DNA of 11,818 bases. It comes from UBA9414 sp958446945. GTDB taxonomy: Bacteria; Bacillota; Clostridia; Lachnospirales; Lachnospiraceae. The notes under the pieces were generated by a model. That model did no database searches. It was given only the letters and a program-made list of their open reading frames with translations, and was not told where the DNA came from. Location: NCBI GenBank assembly GCA_958446945.1, contig CAUCYJ010000075.1, positions 1 to 11,818 on the forward strand. The letters are read 5' to 3'. Position numbers and translations under genes: made by a program. Shown here in pieces: positions 7,127-11,818 of this stretch. Numbering within the stretch: the first letter of the stretch is position 1; each line of letters opens with the position of its first letter.

Positions 7127-7387
7127 TTAACAATACTGATCTCTGTTTGGATTCATATCTTTTTCAAGGGCTGTAATCCCAATTATCTCCACACCCTTCT
7201 CCCGAATACACGCCTTTACCTGCTCCAACTCCTCTTCTTTTACAATCAGAGAAATCCCGCAGCACTTGCTTGCCTGCCTGGGCGTCGGTGAAATCTGAGA
7301 CTTCAGCCCTGCTGCCCGCAGCGCGCGGTGGAGACGCATTCCATTGTCATGATTCGGGAACAATACATAATGCACCGTTTCTTTCAT
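7127..7387 (-). CDS. DUF3343 putative Se/S carrier-like protein
   Basis: 86 residues, the usual length of the DUF3343 family (Pfam PF11823, named Se/S-carrier-like). Family features are visible: an N-terminal strand with YVLFPNHDNGMRLHRAL (7-23), then PRQASKCCGISL (36-47) with the conserved Cys-Gly preceded by another Cys (C42, C43). Further cysteines are C60 and the C-terminal residue C86, which could act as a flexible thiol. Members occur beside selenium and sulfur genes such as SelD and class V aminotransferase-like enzymes, and a role as carrier is proposed but not proved as far as I know. The gene sits 12 nt after the double-cubane reductase and 15 nt before the Cys-rich miniprotein. Its ribosome binding site is weak, so coupling to the upstream gene is likely. 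Confidence 0.88.
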   Translation of the reverse strand: MKETVHYVLFPNHDNGMRLHRALRAAGLKSQISPTPRQASKCCGISLIVKEEELEQVKACIREKGVEIIGITALEKDMNPNRDQYC

Positions 7388-7399
7388 ACCATTCTACCA

Positions 7400-8674
7400 C
7401 TAGTTATTGAGCATTTCAATAAATGCGCTGATTCTTGTTCGAAGCTGCTGCGCATCACTGTCCGTATAATCTGTCTCAATACCGAGTACCGGAATGCCGG
7501 CTTCATTCATTGCCTTTTCCACCAGATATCCTTCTGTATCATATAAATTACAGAATTTCAGATTTACATCAATAATACCGTCTACCTTGTACTCTTTTGC
7601 CAGCCTTAAAATATCATCTACACGTCCGCTGTTCGGTGTGAAGCATGCGCAGTTAATATTCATATAGCGCTCTGCGATTGCATGGATCTGTTCATCAACC
7701 GTTGTTTTTGTCTCATCCACAAGATTTTCAAAATACCGTGTTCCGGTACACATTTCTTCACAGACAACAGCACCTCCGCTCGTTTCAACAAGATTATGAA
7801 GCTTCCAGTTCGGAATTGCAAGCGGTGTTCCGGTAAGCATAATTCTCTTTGTTCCAGCCGGAAATACGCTGACGCCTTCTTTCACGCGCTGTTCCAGTTC
7901 ATCACAAAGTTTATTTGTCATCTGAGTAAATCTTGTCGGATCATCATAGAATGCAATCTGGGAAATCAAAAGCGCATCTTTACCACTGATTGGAAGATTT
8001 TCATTTTTGCGAAGTTCATATAATCTGGACAACGCTTTTCTCTTCTCATTGATCAGACAGATGGCTGCTCCAAGTTTCTCCGCTGTCACTTCATTTCCGG
8101 TCTCTTTTTCAACAACTTCTTTAAAAGTGCGGATTTCATCTGCCCATGCTTCCACATCTTTCGCACGCTTCATCTGCGGCAAATCCATAACGTGAATCGG
8201 CACATCTCCCGCCAGAATTTCCCAGGCTTTCTTCTTGCCGTCACAAGTCGTCTCTCCTACATACATATCTGCAATCCTAAAAAACGGACAAGTGCGATCC
8301 AGTCTTGCTCCTACCGATGCTTTGATCAGCGGACAAGTATTGTTCGGAAGTACCTTTTCACCTCCCGGAACCCAAAACTGAGAACCTCCGCAAAGACCTG
8401 TTGCAATCGCATCCGCAGCAAACACGATCTCATCCGGCACATAGACACAGAAAGTTCCAAACACTTTTCCGCCTTTCTTCTGATGTTCAATCAGTTCTGC
8501 CGGACGTACACCATGAATTTCTGCCACAACAAAATCATAATAATCCATATTCTCCGGTCGGTTTTCCTGGGAAAGATATACATCACCAAATGCCTGCGGC
8601 AATACTTCGCAAAGCTGATCGTGTGTTTCCAGATCCATTCCTAACTCTTCCCACATCTTGTGATAATCTGCCAT
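7400..8674 (-). CDS. Double-cubane-type reductase, 2-hydroxyacyl-CoA dehydratase (HgdB/BcrC-like) family
   Basis: 424 residues, full length for the stand-alone member of the HgdB/BcrC/BadD family. Thirteen cysteines are present. Those in family-like contexts are C76 (GTFCVYVPDE), C95 (GLCGG), C114 (CPLIKAS), C144 (TTCDGKKK), C305/C309 (CEEMC), C342/C344 (NCACF) and C375 (FCNLYDTEG). TGTPLAIPNWKLHNLVE (281-297) begins the second Rossmann-like domain. Stand-alone members hold a double-cubane [8Fe-9S] cluster and carry out low-potential reductions, with electrons delivered by an ATP-dependent activator; the natural substrate is mostly unknown. No activator gene (HgdC/YjiL-like ATPase) and no second dehydratase subunit lie in the window. 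The start has TAGGAGG at 8 nt. Its own promoter and a leader hairpin lie upstream; DUF3343 follows after 12 nt. Confidence 0.92.
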   Translation of the reverse strand: MADYHKMWEELGMDLETHDQLCEVLPQAFGDVYLSQENRPENMDYYDFVVAEIHGVRPAELIEHQKKGGKVFGTFCVYVPDEIVFAADAIATGLCGGSQFWVPGGEKVLPNNTCPLIKASVGARLDRTCPFFRIADMYVGETTCDGKKKAWEILAGDVPIHVMDLPQMKRAKDVEAWADEIRTFKEVVEKETGNEVTAEKLGAAICLINEKRKALSRLYELRKNENLPISGKDALLISQIAFYDDPTRFTQMTNKLCDELEQRVKEGVSVFPAGTKRIMLTGTPLAIPNWKLHNLVETSGGAVVCEEMCTGTRYFENLVDETKTTVDEQIHAIAERYMNINCACFTPNSGRVDDILRLAKEYKVDGIIDVNLKFCNLYDTEGYLVEKAMNEAGIPVLGIETDYTDSDAQQLRTRISAFIEMLNN

Positions 8675-8700
8675 TTTTATGTCCTCCTAACGTATACATC

Positions 8701-8720
8701 GAAAAAGCTCCTGCTTTTTC
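8701..8720 (-). other. Perfect 8-bp hairpin in the double-cubane gene leader
   Basis: On the minus-strand RNA, GAAAAAGC, loop AGGA, GCUUUUUC: eight perfect pairs closing a tetraloop, 26 nt before the start codon and about 13 nt before the ribosome binding site. The 3' arm ends in a U-run, so it may act as a weak terminator/attenuator, or as a stabilising or processing structure between the upstream and downstream parts of the operon. No conserved riboswitch is recognised in the surrounding leader. Confidence 0.5.
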
Positions 8721-8798
8721 ATACTTTCTATTATTATTAGAGTACCATGTTTCCGGCAGTTCTTCCAATACAGAGCTTTATTTCTCCCATTGATTTTT

Positions 8799-8827
8799 AT
8801 TATAGAATTCCTAAATTTATCTGTTAT
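8799..8827 (-). promoter_or_regulatory. Internal promoter for the double-cubane gene cluster
   Basis: On the minus strand, ATAACA (8822-8827, 4 of 6 to consensus), 17 nt, perfect TATAAT (8799-8804). The predicted start near 8792 gives a leader of about 118 nt that contains the hairpin. It sits in the 168-nt gap after the aminotransferase gene, in which no clear terminator is seen, so read-through from upstream remains possible. Confidence 0.5.
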
Positions 8828-8842
8828 TTCTATATCATCTTA

Positions 8843-9994
8843 TCAGCATCCCATCTCTCGGAAAGCCCTCATACAGACATCAATCTCTTCTTTTTTATTA
8901 GAGACTCCAAACGCAAATCGTACCGTTCCTTCCGGAAAGGTATTCAGACTCTGATGTGCCATCGGCGCACAGTGAAGTCCGACTCTTGTCATAATACCGT
9001 ATTTCTGCTCCAGTTCAAATGCAATCATCCCATTATCCCGACCAATAAAGTCAAGTGATACAACCGCTACCCTCTCTGATATTCCTTTCTTTCCTATCAC
9101 CCGTACAGTTGGATATGCCTTTACCTGCTGCAAAAAGTATTCTGTCAATTCCATTTTTTTGCGATGAATTTCCTCAACTCCAGTTTCTTTCAAATACAGC
9201 AGCGCTGCATGAAGCCCTGCGATACCAGGCAGATTCATCGTTCCACTCTCATATTTGTCGGGCAATTCTTCCGGCACTTCCAAAAGATCTGAATGGCTTC
9301 CCGTGCCTCCGGAAACAAACGCTTCCATCTCCCTATTCAGACATTCAGAAATAATAAAACCTCCGATTCCCTGTGGTCCAAGAAGCCCTTTATGCCCTGT
9401 AAATGCCAGAAAATCAATTCCATCCAATTGCATATCAACCGGAATCGTTCCTGCACTTTGCGCAGTATCCACAGCGAAGAACAATCCGTATTCTTTGCAC
9501 ATCGCTCCAATCTCCCGAATCGGCATCACTGTCCCGCATACATTAGACGCATGGAGTACGATTACAGCCTTCGTATTCTCTCTTATTCTGGCAATAAATT
9601 CCTCCACTGCTACAGTTCCTTCTGCATTTGCAGGTACCATATCATATGTCACACCGATTTTTCTAAGCTGTGTCAATGGGCGCATTACTGCATTATGCTC
9701 CATAGAAGTTGTCAGCACATGATCTCCCGGTTTTAAAAAACCCTTCAAAAACATATTTAATGACCAGGTAATTCCCGGCGTAAAAATTACATGTCGGGAA
9801 TCTTCTGCATGAAAAAGTTCTGCCAACAATTCTCTTGTATCCAATACCATATCTGCTACATCATATGCTCCTTCATAATTTCCCCGGTTAATGTTGTAAG
9901 CACCCTTCTTCAAATGTTCAAACATTGCCTCTGCAACTCCGGGCGCCTTTGGAAATGACGTACTCCCATTATCAAAATAGATTTGTTCTGCCAT
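8843..9994 (-). CDS. Cysteine desulfurase / selenocysteine lyase-like class V aminotransferase
   Basis: 383 residues from the chosen start, standard for this PLP enzyme family (resembling TIGR01977, the EF2568 type). Catalytic features are all visible: H100 (SMEHNAV) stacking on the cofactor, D176 (VDTAQSAG), PLP-binding K202 (TGHKGLLGPQG), and the nucleophilic C342 (VGLHCAPMAHQ). Such enzymes remove sulfur or selenium from cysteine or selenocysteine to give alanine and an enzyme-bound persulfide or selenide. The open frame extends upstream to 10048, but MAEQIYFDNGSTSFPKAP (ATG 9994) is where family members begin and has AAGGAG 12 nt before it; ATGs at 10048 and 10024 lack suitable sites. Relatives occur beside SelD and DUF3343 genes, and DUF3343 is two genes downstream here. 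Whether sulfur or selenium is the substrate cannot be decided. Confidence 0.93.
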   Translation of the reverse strand: MAEQIYFDNGSTSFPKAPGVAEAMFEHLKKGAYNINRGNYEGAYDVADMVLDTRELLAELFHAEDSRHVIFTPGITWSLNMFLKGFLKPGDHVLTTSMEHNAVMRPLTQLRKIGVTYDMVPANAEGTVAVEEFIARIRENTKAVIVLHASNVCGTVMPIREIGAMCKEYGLFFAVDTAQSAGTIPVDMQLDGIDFLAFTGHKGLLGPQGIGGFIISECLNREMEAFVSGGTGSHSDLLEVPEELPDKYESGTMNLPGIAGLHAALLYLKETGVEEIHRKKMELTEYFLQQVKAYPTVRVIGKKGISERVAVVSLDFIGRDNGMIAFELEQKYGIMTRVGLHCAPMAHQSLNTFPEGTVRFAFGVSNKKEEIDVCMRAFREMGC

Positions 9995-10038
9995 ATTCGT
10001 TCTTATCTCCTTCACTTTCTCCATATTCCCTTTGTCGC

Positions 10039-10068
10039 ATTGTAACAATTTTCATTTGGATTTAGCAA
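10039..10068 (-). promoter_or_regulatory. Possible internal promoter with palindrome before the desulfurase gene
   Basis: On the minus strand, TTGCTA (10063-10068), 18 nt, TACAAT (10039-10044) would start transcription near 10032, with a leader of about 38 nt to ATG 9994. The -10 is covered by an 11-nt perfect palindrome ATTGTTACAAT (10039-10049) which could be an operator or chance in AT-rich DNA. The genes on either side may also be co-transcribed. Confidence 0.3.
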
Positions 10069-11090
10069 TGTCCCAGAAATTCTTCCTCCGGAATCACTGA
10101 CATACGGACCGCTTTCACAATCGCCTGTTCCATCACTTTTTCACTGAGAAATCCCGCAAGATTTATATCACACGTCTCTGTTCCGATACTGCATGCATAA
10201 ATACTGTCTCCATCTGCCATCGTTCCAACCGGTTCAATACATCTGGCATAAGCATTTCTTGTCATTGACGCAATTTTATTTAGTTTCGCCTTATCGAACT
10301 TGGCATTGGTTATCACACAACCGATTGTCGTATTCATCCGTGCCTCATCATTCCAGACTTTCTCTTTATTTTCCGCTGTTTGAAACAAACTTGTTGGCGC
10401 CATTACCATCTGGCAAAACTGTCTTCCGATATCCTCAAAACTCTCACGCTTCGAATCCATCAAACCTGCCAGTTTTTCCCCGCTGTCCGGATCATACACA
10501 TCGCCAAATGCATTCACAACAACAACTGCCGCAAATTTTAATGCTCCCATCTGAACTGCATGAATTCCAAGACCTGACTTGGATGCCTGACGCATTCCAC
10601 ATAATTTTCCAACGCTGGCTCCAATACCGGCGCCAACATTTCCCATCTTAGTATCACTGCCTTTCAATGCGCGCTCACAGGCTGCATACCCCATCTCAGC
10701 ACTTGGACGCACATCATTTCGTCCATATCCAAGATCATAAATACATGACTGGCACACAAGCGGTACACGCGCATAACCGGTAGCAAATCCAATCCCACGC
10801 TCTTCCAGACATTTCATAACTCCATCGCTTGCAGCCAGTCCAAATGCACTCCCGCCAGAAAGTACAACTGCATTCAGCGGATTGTCTGCAGTCATACTAT
10901 CTGTCAGCGGTGTTTCTCTGGAAGCCGGCCCGCCTCCGCTGATATCGCATCCAGTCTGTGCTCCATTTTCAAAATAAAGCACACTGACTCCTGTCTTTGC
11001 CTCATCATTCTCAGCATGCCCAATGGAAACTCCTTCTATCTCCTGAAATGGAATTTCACGGATCCATTCTGTCATTTCTGATAATTTCAT
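10062..11090 (-). CDS. P1/DmpA-family peptidase (L-aminopeptidase/D-esterase-like)
   Basis: 342 residues, usual length for the self-cleaving P1 (S58) family that includes DmpA, BapA and NylC. GVSIGHAEND (20-29) near the N-terminus, SGGGPASRET (51-60), LSGGSAFGLAASDGVMK (77-93) and GNVGAGIGASVGK (150-162) are family hallmarks. The autoproteolysis site is the MNTTIGCV stretch, expected between N253 and T254, with T254 as the new N-terminal nucleophile, as in NylC. Members hydrolyse N-terminal residues of small peptides or cyclic amides; the substrate here is unknown. The ATG follows the BFD-like stop codon with no gap (TAAATG), so translation is coupled. No signal peptide, so cytoplasmic. Next to a desulfurase, release of Cys or a modified amino acid from a peptide is an attractive but untested role. 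Confidence 0.92.
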   Translation of the reverse strand: MKLSEMTEWIREIPFQEIEGVSIGHAENDEAKTGVSVLYFENGAQTGCDISGGGPASRETPLTDSMTADNPLNAVVLSGGSAFGLAASDGVMKCLEERGIGFATGYARVPLVCQSCIYDLGYGRNDVRPSAEMGYAACERALKGSDTKMGNVGAGIGASVGKLCGMRQASKSGLGIHAVQMGALKFAAVVVVNAFGDVYDPDSGEKLAGLMDSKRESFEDIGRQFCQMVMAPTSLFQTAENKEKVWNDEARMNTTIGCVITNAKFDKAKLNKIASMTRNAYARCIEPVGTMADGDSIYACSIGTETCDINLAGFLSEKVMEQAIVKAVRMSVIPEEEFLGHC

Positions 11091-11279
11091 TTACCGGTCA
11101 CGCTCCTCTACCAAATCCCGCACAAAACATCGAATAAAATCCTGACATTTTCCACAGCCTGTCCCAAACTTTGTCATCTGCTGCACTTCTTCAAAGGTAC
11201 TTGCCCCCGCTTTCACAGCATCTTCAATCATTCCATATGTCACATTTTTACAGTGACATGCTTCCTTCGCTCGATTCAT
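11091..11279 (-). CDS. BFD-like [2Fe-2S]-binding miniprotein
   Basis: 62 residues forming essentially one BFD/Fer2_BFD domain (bacterioferritin-associated ferredoxin type, PF04324). The ligand pattern is present: C8-H-C10, then C42-G-K-C45, separated by 31 residues as in the family, with the helical segment GMIEDAVKAGASTFEEVQQM between. C51 is an extra cysteine. Such domains bind a [2Fe-2S] cluster and pass electrons, or act as small fused modules of nitrite reductase and oxidoreductases; here it stands alone. The ribosome binding site is strong (AAGGAGG, 6 nt). It starts 23 nt after the AIM24 gene and abuts the peptidase gene, so it belongs to the same operon. An electron-transfer or Fe-S delivery role for downstream enzymes is inference. 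Confidence 0.9.
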   Translation of the reverse strand: MNRAKEACHCKNVTYGMIEDAVKAGASTFEEVQQMTKFGTGCGKCQDFIRCFVRDLVEERDR

Positions 11280-11302
11280 ACCGTTCCTCCTTTTTCCAAA
11301 TA

Positions 11303-11818
11303 TTACCGCACAGGTGCCAGCAAAACTTTTCCCGTTCCACGATATACATTTACCAGACCTTCTCCGGATGCCGCTGATCCAATCAAACTCTTTCCAGAGC
11401 GTTCTACTGTAAAATCAAGACTTCCGCTCCATGCAATCGCAAAGTTTCCATCTACTTTTAGAACATCTTTTTCCAATGTAATCTCTACCAATTCTTCTCT
11501 TGGACAAGATGATTCCAGACAAACAACTCCTCTTCCCTGAATTCCCAGGTTAAACAGACCTTCATTGCCGGCAACTGCAGAAGAAAAATTAGAGCGCATC
11601 ACTGCCTTATGTTTTAATGTGGCTTCACAGGCAAGAAACAATCCGTCATCCAAAACAATAGAACCATTCCAGTCATCCAAATCTACCAGGAGAATATGCT
11701 TATAAGTCGGTTCTAATACAAGCGTTCCACTTCCGGTATACTCCGGTTTGATAGCAGATTCTCCCGTCACAGAACCACGGACTGCTTTCCCAAATAAATC
11801 TCCCACACCTTTCAATCC
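11303..11818 (-). CDS. AIM24-family protein (N-terminus beyond window)
   Basis: 171 residues are visible; the frame is open to the right window edge, so the start lies outside (the first visible residues read GLKGVGDLFGK, and no start codon with a binding site is seen). The sequence matches the AIM24/TerD-like beta-rich family (PF01987), whose members are about 220-260 residues: GSGTLVLEPTYKHILLVDLD and a run of alternating strands with conserved glycines, ending GLVNVYRGTGKVLLAPVR. Bacterial members have no established biochemical role; the yeast namesake affects mitochondrial membrane organisation. It is the most upstream visible gene of the operon, 23 nt before the BFD-like gene. Its connection with the sulfur/selenium genes is not evident and may be only positional. 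Confidence 0.85.
   Translation of the reverse strand, partial: GLKGVGDLFGKAVRGSVTGESAIKPEYTGSGTLVLEPTYKHILLVDLDDWNGSIVLDDGLFLACEATLKHKAVMRSNFSSAVAGNEGLFNLGIQGRGVVCLESSCPREELVEITLEKDVLKVDGNFAIAWSGSLDFTVERSGKSLIGSAASGEGLVNVYRGTGKVLLAPVR

Noticed and set aside
7400..8674. A true 2-hydroxyacyl-CoA dehydratase of amino acid fermentation
   Set aside because: No second subunit, CoA-transferase or activator gene is adjacent; the stand-alone form with DUF3343 fits the double-cubane reductase group better.
8192..8793. Plus-strand frames of 130-150 residues
   Set aside because: Antisense to the double-cubane reductase gene, whose Cys motifs are clearly coding on the minus strand.
9255..9736. Plus-strand frames of 147-155 residues
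   Set aside because: Shadows of the class V aminotransferase gene, whose PLP and Cys motifs fix the minus strand as coding.
10039..10049. Palindrome ATTGTAACAAT as a defined regulator site (Rex, Fnr, NrdR or similar)
   Set aside because: It is too short and AT-rich, and does not match those consensus sites; kept only as part of a tentative promoter entry.

Overview
The window looks like chromosome of a low-to-moderate GC anaerobic Firmicute, most likely a Lachnospiraceae-type Clostridium. The basis is strong AAGGAGG-type ribosome binding sites, TTG/TATAAT-type promoters, and oxygen-sensitive enzymes typical of gut Clostridia (a double-cubane/2-hydroxyacyl-CoA dehydratase-like protein and a Se/S-carrier-like DUF3343 protein). 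The family assignment is inferred from gene content and is not proven. There are no rRNAs, tRNAs, CRISPR arrays, insertion sequences or phage genes that I can see.

Left block (1-4213, minus strand): an MMPL/RND-type membrane transporter followed, with an 8-nt overlap, by a large exported protein built on X-X-X-Leu-X-X-Gly heptad repeats that runs off the left edge. The transporter's control region holds three copies of TGACTnnnAGTCA. One lies just downstream of the predicted transcription start, one covers the -35, and one lies upstream over the -35 of a divergent promoter. This is the layout of a locus repressed by a TetR-like protein, but no such regulator gene is in the window. The 4.2-4.44 kb stretch carries a broken reading frame that might be the remnant of a lost gene.

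Middle (4478-5720, plus strand): a 361-residue XRE-family regulator with a C-terminal helical-repeat region, with its own promoter. It ends at a bidirectional terminator shared with the convergent operon to its right.

Right block (5696-11818, minus strand, read from right to left): AIM24-family protein (partial), a BFD-like [2Fe-2S] miniprotein, a P1/DmpA-like peptidase, a class V aminotransferase-fold cysteine desulfurase/selenocysteine lyase-like enzyme, a 168-nt gap with a promoter and hairpin, then a double-cubane reductase-like protein, a DUF3343 Se/S-carrier-like protein, a 52-residue Cys-rich protein with a CxCxxC motif, and an MFS transporter. The last four genes are separated by only 9 to 15 nt and end at one terminator. 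The combination suggests a unit that takes sulfur or selenium from an amino acid, passes it through small Cys carriers, and links it to a low-potential Fe-S reductase and a transporter. The individual families are known. The joint function, substrate and possible control by the leader hairpin are inference.
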